DNA from: Bacillota bacterium
GTDB lineage: Bacteria > Bacillota > Clostridia > Christensenellales > CAG-138
Assembly: GCA_023453725.1 (NCBI GenBank)
Contig: JAEXTB010000244.1
Location: 1-11,331 of the forward strand
Direction of reading: 5' to 3'
DNA length: 11,331 bases
In this document: piece by piece, positions 1 to 5,186 of the stretch
Position numbering within the stretch: the stretch's first letter is position 1
How the letters are laid out: every line of letters begins with the position of its first letter
Notes under the pieces: generated by a model
Seen by the model: only the letters and a program-made list of their open reading frames with translations
Database searches by the model: none
What the model was told of the DNA's origin: nothing
Position numbers and translations under genes: made by a program

Positions 1-547
1 GGCCAGCGCTTACGAGTGTAATCGGGAGGCCGCGGAACGCCTGCGGAACCTTGGAGGACACCAGACGCTCCCGTATGCCTGCAATCAGCACGATGGCAAG
101 CAGGAACCCAATCCCTGAAAACGCGCCAAAGAGCACGCTCTTAATAAGATCATACTGCCCTGCGGCATTGAGCGCAACCACGCCAAGAACGGCGCTGTTT
201 GCCATAACGAGCGGGAAATAGAGCCCCAGATCCACATGGTTCTTCTTCACCGCCGACTGGCCTGCAAACGTCAGCGCCGCAATTACGGCAACGTAGCAGA
301 AGGTGGAAAGATAGGTTGCCGAAAGCGGTGCAAGCACCCACTGATCAACTGCGAACCCGATGAACGCCGCCAACGTCATAATGACCGTTACCGATACGCC
401 CATGCCCGCTGCAGCCTTCACACGATCACCGCCGCCGGAGAAAGGAAGAACGCCAAGCGCCCGGGAAAAAATAAAGTTGCTTGTGATAACGCAAGCTACC
501 ATGAAAAGCAGCGCCTCACCAATGCCAGAAAAGCCTTCCAACGTCAT
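1..547 (-). CDS. rnfA: RnfA, Rnf complex membrane subunit A (C-terminus cut by window edge)
   Basis: Integral membrane subunit of the Rnf ferredoxin:NAD oxidoreductase; with RnfE it forms the pseudo-symmetric membrane core. The frame from the ATG at 547-545 stays open to base 1 and gives 182 residues of a family usually about 190 long, so only a few residues are missing. Family landmarks are present: TSNFIFSRALG near residue 22 (usually NNFVLSRFLG), GLYFPLVMANSAVLGV near 108-123, and a late helix ending in GIRERL. Oddity seen directly: the two cysteines expected in GICPFLG and NCAVLGV are replaced by Leu34 (GVLPFSG) and Ser118 (NSAVLG). These normally supply half the ligands of a [2Fe-2S] cluster shared with RnfE. 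The only Cys residues are C19 and C84, at other positions. The start overlaps the rnfE stop (ATGA) and is preceded by a G-rich ribosome binding site. rnfB would be expected beyond the left edge. Family assignment is sure; redox function is uncertain. Confidence 0.92.
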   Translation of the reverse strand, partial: MTLEGFSGIGEALLFMVACVITSNFIFSRALGVLPFSGGGDRVKAAAGMGVSVTVIMTLAAFIGFAVDQWVLAPLSATYLSTFCYVAVIAALTFAGQSAVKKNHVDLGLYFPLVMANSAVLGVVALNAAGQYDLIKSVLFGAFSGIGFLLAIVLIAGIRERLVSSKVPQAFRGLPITLVSAG

Positions 548-1182
548 GCCTTGGCACCCCCTTCTTGCGTTTCTTCCGAAGTCTTGCCTTTGCGGATAAA
601 GTAGTTGACGATGCCATAGAGCACACCCAGCAGGACAAAACCGCCGGGCACAGCCTTTAATATCAGCATCGGCTCAAAGCCTTCGCCGAATACCGCGGTG
701 CCAAACAGCGTGCCGTAGCCCAGAAGCTCGCGCACAGCGCTCAGAACAAGGAGCATCAGCGTGAACAGCAAGCCGGTCATGAGGCCGTCGACACCCGCGG
801 AGATCATGTGCGGCTTTTCATCCGCGCCATACACGCGGGTAAGGAGCATACAGCTGATCGCCATCAGCGGGATGTAGATGCCAAGAGTCGCGCTCAGTTC
901 AGGAAGGAACGCGGCAAGAAGCATCTGCACCACGGATACGAACGCGCCGATAATCAACGCATAGGCGAACGGGCGGACATGTTCACTTAAAGCGCCGCGC
1001 ACAAGCGCGATGATCTTATTGGAGCAAATCAACGCAAGCGCCGTAGCCAACCCAAGTCCCAGCCCGTTCATTGCATTAGCGGTGACAGCAAGCGTTGCGC
1101 AAGCTGCCAGTGCTAAACGGAACGCCAGATTTTCCGGCAGAATGCCGCCAAAGAAGGCGCTGACCATTTTCTTCTGTTTCAT
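544..1182 (-). CDS. rnfE: RnfE, Rnf complex membrane subunit E
   Basis: Membrane subunit of the Rnf complex and partner of RnfA in the core. It is 212 residues with about six hydrophobic segments. The family signature LAxCxTLAVTxxAMNGLGLGLAT lies at residues 25-47, SNKIIALVR at 54-62, GIYIPLMAISCMLLTR at 101-116 and AVRELLGYGTLFG at 149-161. Both cysteines that bind the RnfA/RnfE [2Fe-2S] cluster in characterised complexes are present, C28 (family context GLCPTLAVT) and C111 (family context VNCIILGR), in contrast to RnfA next door. The ATG at 1182-1180 overlaps the rnfD stop by four bases and has a good AGGAGG ribosome binding site about eight bases upstream. In usual operons rnfG lies between rnfD and rnfE; here nothing fits. 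The C-terminal tail is polar (KGKTSEETQEGGAKA) and probably cytoplasmic. Confidence 0.95.
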   Translation of the reverse strand: MKQKKMVSAFFGGILPENLAFRLALAACATLAVTANAMNGLGLGLATALALICSNKIIALVRGALSEHVRPFAYALIIGAFVSVVQMLLAAFLPELSATLGIYIPLMAISCMLLTRVYGADEKPHMISAGVDGLMTGLLFTLMLLVLSAVRELLGYGTLFGTAVFGEGFEPMLILKAVPGGFVLLGVLYGIVNYFIRKGKTSEETQEGGAKA

Positions 1183-2126
1183 GCTTTTGCCTCCTGTACG
1201 GACGAACCATATACCTTGGGGCGCATGTATTTGTCAATGAGCGGGGTAACAAGGTTCATCAGCAGTATCGCATAGGTAACGCCTTCGGGATAGCTGCCGT
1301 AGGCGCGGATAATGGATACGATCACGCCGCAGCCCAGCGCGAACCATGCTTGTCCCTTAATGGTCATGGGGCTCGTCGTATAATCCGTCGCCATGAATAC
1401 GGCGCCAAACATCACGCCGCCGGAAAGAATGGCTTGAAGCGCGTTTCCGTCAAACGTGAATGCGCCCTGCGGACCCATGACCCATGCAAGCAGCGCCGTC
1501 ACGCCAAGGAATATCACCGGAACATGCGGGAATATTACCCTTCTTGCGAAGAGGTAGACAAGACCGATCAATATGGCGACCTTGCTCACTTCCCCGATGC
1601 ACCCGGGAATGTTGCCCAGGAACAAATCCATGTTGCTCGCCTGATACCCGGCAAGCACCGTGGGGGAAGAAACCGCGTCCACACCGGAAAACCCGGTGGG
1701 GAGCGTGAACCGCGTGAGGTGCACGGGCCAGGACGCAAGCAGTATTGCGCGCCCGACAAGCGCCGGGTTTAAGAAGTTATCGCCAATGCCGCCAAAGAGC
1801 TGCTTGACAAGTATAATGGCAATTGCGCTTCCCAGCACGGCAAGCCACCAAGGTGCCCCGACCGGGAGGTTTAGCCCAAGCAGCAGGCCCGTTACAAGCG
1901 CGGAAAGATCGCCCACGCGTACGGGCAGCTTCATCAGCTTCTGCCAAACAAACTCTGCAAGCACAGCGGAGGCCATGCTCAGCACAAGAAGCAGGAGCGC
2001 CTTGAGCCCAAAGAAGTATACGCCCGCAAGCGACGTCGGTATTAAGGCAATGACCACATCCAGCATCAGGCTCCTGGTACTATCCGCCTTATGGATGTGA
2101 GGGGCGGGAGATAGCTTGAAGTTCAT
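1179..2126 (-). CDS. rnfD: RnfD, Rnf complex flavin-bearing membrane subunit
   Basis: Membrane subunit of the Rnf complex that normally carries covalent FMN and lies on the ion-translocation path. It is 315 residues from MNFKLSPAPHIH. I chose this start over a longer upstream frame because the ATG at 2126-2124 has a GGGGAGGTG ribosome binding site and forms an ATGA overlap with the rnfC stop, and because RnfD proteins begin with this PSPHI-like segment. Landmarks: DLSALVTGLLLGLNLP at 73-88, KQLFGGIGDNFLNPALVGRA at 108-127, PGCIGEVSKVAILIGLVYL at 174-192, ATDYTTSPMT at 246-255. The site where ApbE attaches FMN in RnfD proteins, normally D-x-x-S/T-G-A-T, reads D150-A-V-S-S-P-T156: the Asp and Thr are present but Pro replaces Ala just before the acceptor Thr. 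Whether it is still flavinylated cannot be told from sequence. Confidence 0.95.
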   Translation of the reverse strand: MNFKLSPAPHIHKADSTRSLMLDVVIALIPTSLAGVYFFGLKALLLLVLSMASAVLAEFVWQKLMKLPVRVGDLSALVTGLLLGLNLPVGAPWWLAVLGSAIAIILVKQLFGGIGDNFLNPALVGRAILLASWPVHLTRFTLPTGFSGVDAVSSPTVLAGYQASNMDLFLGNIPGCIGEVSKVAILIGLVYLFARRVIFPHVPVIFLGVTALLAWVMGPQGAFTFDGNALQAILSGGVMFGAVFMATDYTTSPMTIKGQAWFALGCGVIVSIIRAYGSYPEGVTYAILLMNLVTPLIDKYMRPKVYGSSVQEAKA

Positions 2127-3472
2127 TTTTTTGCACCTCCCCTTTGCGCGGCAATAATCTGATCCTTCGCAATTTTGAATGCGGATGTAAGCTGCAGCCT
2201 TGCCGGGCAGCCGAACGAGCAGCTTCCGCATACGATACAATCCAATACGTTTTCGACCTCGGCGCCTGCAAGATCGCCCGCCTGGCAATAATGCTTGAGC
2301 TGGTACGGCCTGAGTCCCGCGGGGCAGACCGCAACGCAGCGCGCACAGCGGATACAGGGGTTCTCTTCAAACAGCTTGGCGTCTTCTTTGCAGTAAACCA
2401 CGATGCCGTTTGTCGCTTTTGTCATGGATACTTCATCGCTTGGCGCCGGGATACCCGTCATAGCGCCGCCAGCGGTGATCTTGCCGGGGTCTTTGGAATA
2501 TCCGCCGCATTCCTTGATGGCGTCGGCAAATATGGTGCCAACGCGCAAACGGAGGTTCGCGGGTTTGTTGACGCAGCCTGTCACAGTGGTAATACGGGAA
2601 ACGCAAGGCCGCCCGGTGATAACAGCCTCCGCAATGGACGCTGCCGTGCCGACATTGAGTACGATCACGTGCGCGTCAAGCGGCAGTTTCTTTTGGGGAA
2701 CCTGCCTGCCTGTTACAGCCTGTATGAGCTGCTTTTCACCGCCCTGTGGGTACTTGGTGACAAGCTCTGCCACCTCTACGCCTTCGCGGCCCTGCGCGGC
2801 TTTTTTCATAAGCGCGATGGCCTCGGGCTTGTTGTCCTCAATGGCGATAACGCCGCGCTTGACGTTCAATGCGCGCATGGCAGCCCGAAGCCCGTCCACT
2901 ATTTTATTAGAATGCTCCAACATCAGGCGGTAATCTGCCGTCAGATGTGTTTCACACTCCGCGCCGTTTAATATGATGGTGTCGCAGTACATGCCTTCGC
3001 GCACGGTCAGTTTCACATGCGTGGGGAAGCAGGCGCCGCCCATACCGCAGATACCGGCATTTTTGACGGCGGGGATGATCAGGGAGGGATCCACCGTCTC
3101 CACATCGCCGTAGCCTACAAGACCCTCTACCCATTCGTCCTTGTGGTCATTTTTAATGGTGACGCACATTACGGGGTTGGGAGAAAGCTGCTGTTTGAGA
3201 GAAACGTCAATGACCTCACCCGATACGCTCGAATGAACGGGCAGCCCCAAGGGGCCTACCGGCTCGCCGATCATTTGGCCTAGCTTGACATAATCCCCCT
3301 TCTGTACACAGGGAGAACTGGGCGCGCCCAAATGCATGCCCATCAGAATACATACTGTATCCGTTACGAAGTCCCTCACCGGGAGATCCTTCGTGGGGAG
3401 CTTGCCTTCATGCACATCATGCATGGGAAAAACGCCACCCTTAAAGGTTAGCTTTGGCAAAGCTGACACCAT
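2123..3472 (-). CDS. rnfC: RnfC, Rnf complex NADH/FMN/4Fe-4S subunit
   Basis: Peripheral cytoplasmic subunit of Rnf, the site where NAD(H) meets the complex. It is 449 residues. The N-terminal LTFKGGVFP is the family's opening motif. A biotinyl/lipoyl-like beta domain with KGDYVKLGQMIGEP lies at 58-71, the glycine-rich nucleotide loop GICGMGGACFPTHVKL at 140-155, and the flavin-site segment LNGAECETHLTADYRLML at 168-185. Two 4Fe-4S ferredoxin motifs follow: C373-x2-C376-x2-C379-x3-C383 and C412-x2-C415-x2-C418-x3-C422, both intact. The ECE motif is usually followed by Pro-Tyr; here it is Thr-His. It is the first gene of the operon, with a roughly 125-base leader carrying a promoter, a small ORF and a terminator-like hairpin. 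The ribosome binding site lies in a 9-base tandem repeat directly before the ATG at 3472-3470. The stop overlaps the rnfD start. Confidence 0.96.
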   Translation of the reverse strand: MVSALPKLTFKGGVFPMHDVHEGKLPTKDLPVRDFVTDTVCILMGMHLGAPSSPCVQKGDYVKLGQMIGEPVGPLGLPVHSSVSGEVIDVSLKQQLSPNPVMCVTIKNDHKDEWVEGLVGYGDVETVDPSLIIPAVKNAGICGMGGACFPTHVKLTVREGMYCDTIILNGAECETHLTADYRLMLEHSNKIVDGLRAAMRALNVKRGVIAIEDNKPEAIALMKKAAQGREGVEVAELVTKYPQGGEKQLIQAVTGRQVPQKKLPLDAHVIVLNVGTAASIAEAVITGRPCVSRITTVTGCVNKPANLRLRVGTIFADAIKECGGYSKDPGKITAGGAMTGIPAPSDEVSMTKATNGIVVYCKEDAKLFEENPCIRCARCVAVCPAGLRPYQLKHYCQAGDLAGAEVENVLDCIVCGSCSFGCPARLQLTSAFKIAKDQIIAAQRGGAKK

Positions 3473-3473
3473 C

Positions 3474-3491
3474 CTTTCCGTACTTTCCGTA
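3474..3491 (-). repeat. Perfect 9-bp tandem repeat forming the rnfC ribosome binding region
   Basis: On the coding strand TACGGAAAG occurs twice in succession (3491-3483 and 3482-3474), followed by one G and the rnfC ATG. The upstream copy puts a purine-rich GGAAAG about nine bases from the start, the downstream copy puts it almost against the start codon. The repeat is seen directly; a role in translation initiation is inferred. Confidence 0.7.
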
Positions 3492-3494
3492 AAA

Positions 3495-3575
3495 CTATTC
3501 TATACAACAAAAAAGGGTATGCTCACCCTTTCCTGAAAGAACCATATTCATTGAGCAAGCCTTATTACAACGCAT
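3495..3575 (-). CDS. Putative 26-residue Cys/Met-rich leader peptide upstream of rnfC
   Basis: A small open frame in the rnfC leader starts at the ATG at 3575-3573 and ends at TAG 3497-3495. A GGGG at 3587-3584 lies eight bases upstream and is a plausible ribosome binding site; an in-frame ATG at 3581-3579 would add two residues but is too close to it. The peptide begins MRCNKACSMNM and ends LFCCIE, with four Cys and three Met in 26 residues (counting the initiator). The frame runs through the terminator-like hairpin at 3512-3531, so translating ribosomes would disrupt that hairpin. Layout resembles a transcription-attenuating leader peptide. Such a short ORF can arise by chance, so confidence is low; no known leader-peptide family is recognised. 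Confidence 0.35.
   Translation of the reverse strand: MRCNKACSMNMVLSGKGEHTLFCCIE
3509..3531 (-). terminator. Terminator-like hairpin in the rnfC leader (possible attenuator)
   Basis: On the minus strand AAAGGGT (3531-3525), a six-base loop and ACCCTTT (3518-3512) form a perfect 7-bp stem running into a six-T tract (3514-3509), the form of an intrinsic terminator. No minus-strand gene lies just upstream that it could end, since the neighbour at 3680 is on the plus strand. It lies between the predicted rnf promoter and the rnfC start, so it would act on the rnf transcript itself. The stem is short and three of the T bases are within it, so strength is uncertain. Confidence 0.5.
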
Positions 3576-3603
3576 TTTCATTTCCCCGTTAAAATCCGTT
3601 AGT

Positions 3604-3612
3604 ATTATAACA
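3604..3612 (-). promoter_or_regulatory. Extended -10 sigma-A promoter of the rnf operon
   Basis: The minus strand carries TGTTATAAT, a perfect TATAAT (3609-3604) with the TGn extension (3612-3610). This predicts a start near 3597 and a leader of about 125 bases to rnfC. No good -35 hexamer sits at 17 bases (TGCAAA); TTGATG is at 20. The extended -10 may compensate. Downstream of the -10, TAACGG occurs twice with a 10-base period (3601-3596 and 3591-3586). CCAC-CT-GTGG (3615-3624), a small inverted repeat upstream of the -10, could be an operator. It shares about 70 bases of space with the divergent TSUP genes. Confidence 0.6.
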
Positions 3613-3679
3613 TGCCACCTGTGGTTTTGCATCAATAATTTGCTGAATAATTATCAATTGCCCGCACCACCTTAATGGC

Positions 3680-4048
3680 ATGCAGACAAATGATAAGCCG
3701 CCGCGCATCCCATTTTATATAGCAGCTTTTTGCACCGGCATTGCCAACGGGCTGTTTGGCGCGGGCGGCGGCATGCTTGCCGTTGTGGTATTGGAGCGCC
3801 TGTGCAAGCTCAAAAGCGAAGACGCGCATGCGACCGCACTGATGGTGATGCTGCCGCTTTCCATTATCAGCATTGTCGTGTACCTGCTGCGCGGCGCAAT
3901 CCGTTTTGACTTTGTCCCGATTGTAACACTGGGGGTGCTCCCCGGCAGCTTACTCGGCGCGAAGCTTCTGGGTAAGATGCGCTCAGTATGGATTGACCGT
4001 CTGTTTGCGCTGCTGATGCTCGCGGCGGGCATTCGCCTGGTACTATGA
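3680..4048 (+). CDS. Half-size TauE/SafE (TSUP) family transporter, first unit
   Basis: A 122-residue membrane protein with about four hydrophobic segments (near 11-38, 50-70, 77-95, 104-122). The glycine-rich loop GIANGLFGAGGGML at 20-33 and GVLPGSLLGAKLLG at 85-98 match one repeat of the TauE/SafE family, whose members move sulfite, sulfonates or related anions and are usually about 250 residues with two such repeats. This ORF therefore corresponds to one half of a normal transporter, and its partner follows with an ATGA overlap. The substrate cannot be named. The ATG at 3680 has no clear Shine-Dalgarno sequence and no in-frame upstream alternative (TGA at 3644-3646). TTGCAT at 3627 and AATAAT at 3646 are poorly spaced promoter elements, so its promoter is uncertain. 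It diverges from the rnf operon. Confidence 0.85.
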   Translation: MQTNDKPPRIPFYIAAFCTGIANGLFGAGGGMLAVVVLERLCKLKSEDAHATALMVMLPLSIISIVVYLLRGAIRFDFVPIVTLGVLPGSLLGAKLLGKMRSVWIDRLFALLMLAAGIRLVL

Positions 4049-4413
4049 GCACGGTATGGTATTTTCTCGCCGGATTGTTTTCCGGCGTGCTCTCGGGCAT
4101 GGGCATGGGCGGCGGCACGGTGCTCATCCCGATATTGACGCTGTTTTTAAGCATGGACCAACACGCAGCACAGGGCGTCAATATGCTTGCATTTTTGCCG
4201 GGCGCAGCGCTTGCGCTTTTTATCCACCGCCGGGACGGACGCCTGAAGGCAAAAACCGCGCTCCCGCTGCTCCTTTGGGGGGTCATCGGCGCAATCGGCG
4301 GTGCTTTCCTTGCAACATGCCTCGATGCGCAATGGCTCAAAAAAGCGTTCGGCGTGTTTTTGATCGCGCTTGCGTTGTTTCAATTTTTTCAGGCCAAAAA
4401 GAAAAAGCAATAG
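4045..4413 (+). CDS. Half-size TauE/SafE (TSUP) family transporter, second unit
   Basis: A 122-residue membrane protein, again with about four hydrophobic segments. It shows GLFSGVLSGMGMGGGTVLIP at 10-29, HAAQGVNMLAFLPGA at 40-54 and LLWGVIGAIGGAFLA at 76-90, the pattern of one TSUP repeat, and a strongly basic tail (AKKKKQ). It has the same length as the preceding gene and overlaps it by four bases (ATGA), with no separate ribosome binding site visible, which suggests translational coupling and a heterodimer that rebuilds a full-length transporter. Each half has its own start and natural end, so the pair does not look like a fresh frameshift in a single gene. The substrate is unknown; sulfite or a sulfonate is the family-based guess. 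Confidence 0.85.
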   Translation: MSTVWYFLAGLFSGVLSGMGMGGGTVLIPILTLFLSMDQHAAQGVNMLAFLPGAALALFIHRRDGRLKAKTALPLLLWGVIGAIGGAFLATCLDAQWLKKAFGVFLIALALFQFFQAKKKKQ

Positions 4414-4437
4414 TGTTTTGGGATATTGCCCAACAAA

Positions 4438-4465
4438 GAAAGCCCGGCGACTAAGCCGGACTTTC
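4438..4465. terminator. Shared hairpin terminator between convergent TSUP pair and csrA
   Basis: An 11-bp stem with one mismatch (4438-4448 against 4455-4464/4465) and a six-base loop, core CCGGC/GCCGG. On the minus strand it is followed by CTTTCTTTGTTG, a T-rich tail suited to ending the flagellar transcript after csrA. On the plus strand the tail is less T-rich, so termination of the transporter genes may be weaker. A second smaller hairpin (TTGGG 4418-4422 with CCCAA 4429-4433) lies beside it. Confidence 0.75.
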
Positions 4466-4478
4466 CTAATCAAAATGT

Positions 4479-4694
4479 TTATTTCCCGCTTTCCTGAAAA
4501 TTGATCAGCGGCGCGTTGACAGCGATCTTATTGATATTCACCGTCTGATCGAGCAGCTCCTTGCGGAATATGCGCGTATCCTTGGGGGCATTGATGCCAA
4601 GGCGCACGCGGTCTCCGTCCACGGACACCACCTCTATCGTGATATCGGGGCCGATCGAAAGTATCTCACCGGCTTTGCGTGACAGAACCAGCAT
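4479..4694 (-). CDS. csrA: CsrA, carbon storage/flagellin translation regulator
   Basis: A 71-residue RNA-binding dimer that blocks translation of target mRNAs at GGA-containing hairpins; in Bacillus the main target is flagellin (hag) mRNA, and CsrA is held in check by FliW. The whole family pattern is present: MLVLSRKAGEILSIGPDITIEVV at the N-terminus, GDRVRLGINAPKDTRIFRKEL at 27-47, then a C-terminal helix and tail. The ATG at 4694-4692 has a GGAGGGG ribosome binding site six bases away, inside the end of fliW; the two genes overlap by 29 bases. It is the last gene of the flagellar unit, followed by a terminator. No flagellin gene follows within the window, although hag is next in B. subtilis. 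Confidence 0.97.
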   Translation of the reverse strand: MLVLSRKAGEILSIGPDITIEVVSVDGDRVRLGINAPKDTRIFRKELLDQTVNINKIAVNAPLINFQESGK

Positions 4695-5148
4695 CCGCTT
4701 CCCCTCCTTTCAATTTCCGCATGACCGCGTCATAGATCGGAAACCGCACGGGAAGATCCGCCGCATCGATCACGATCTGTTTGCCTGCGCCAAGCTTCAG
4801 GTTGATGATAATGGGCGCGGCCAGATTGACCGTCATTTTTTCAATTGTTTCGGGAATAACCACGACATTAAGAATGAGCAGGTCATTGTTGTGATCGACC
4901 TCCAAATCCTTCAATTCGTTTTCCCGGATTTCAATATAGTAATCCTCCAGCAGTTCAAAGGGGATCACCACCGGAAGGCATATATACTTGTTCTCTGTGG
5001 ATTGCAGCCAATACAGCGGCTTTGTTTCGTTGATCTCCAGTATGATAAATTTGTGCAGTTCTTCAAACCCCGGTATCCCGTTGGGGAAATCTATGATCTT
5101 GCTGTCATTCAAGTCAAACTCCCCAAACCTGGCCGTTTCGATCAGCAT
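4666..5148 (-). CDS. fliW: FliW, flagellar assembly factor and CsrA antagonist
   Basis: A 160-residue cytoplasmic protein that binds flagellin and, when free, binds CsrA allosterically, linking flagellin export to flagellin translation. Family motifs are clear: TARFGEFDLNDSKIIDFPNGIPGFEELHKFIIL at the N-terminus, PLYWLQSTENKYICLPVVIP near 44-63, and VNLAAPIIIN near 131-140 (usually TVNLQAPIVIN). The ATG at 5148-5146 has a GAGGGGG ribosome binding site. The C-terminal tail (LKGGEADAGSVTQSR) runs 29 bases into csrA, so the pair is probably translationally coupled and made in matched amounts. About 38 bases separate it from yviE upstream. Confidence 0.97.
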   Translation of the reverse strand: MLIETARFGEFDLNDSKIIDFPNGIPGFEELHKFIILEINETKPLYWLQSTENKYICLPVVIPFELLEDYYIEIRENELKDLEVDHNNDLLILNVVVIPETIEKMTVNLAAPIIINLKLGAGKQIVIDAADLPVRFPIYDAVMRKLKGGEADAGSVTQSR

Positions 5149-5186
5149 TGCATGAACCCCCTCAATTTAAAAGAAAAGCAAACAGA

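Noticed and set aside
2127..2288. N-terminal extension of rnfD to an upstream ATG (about 54 extra residues)
   Set aside because: It lies wholly inside rnfC in another frame, has no family match, and the internal ATG at 2126 has a strong ribosome binding site and an ATGA overlap.
2144..2971. 275-codon plus-strand open frame
   Set aside because: It is antisense to rnfC; no family features.
1..3472. Nqr instead of Rnf complex
   Set aside because: The first gene has two 4Fe-4S motifs and the RnfC nucleotide loop, and the order C-D-E-A is Rnf-like; no NqrA or NqrF features.
3632..3829. 65-codon minus-strand frame overlapping the first TSUP gene
   Set aside because: Mostly antisense to a clear membrane protein and across the rnf promoter region; no support.
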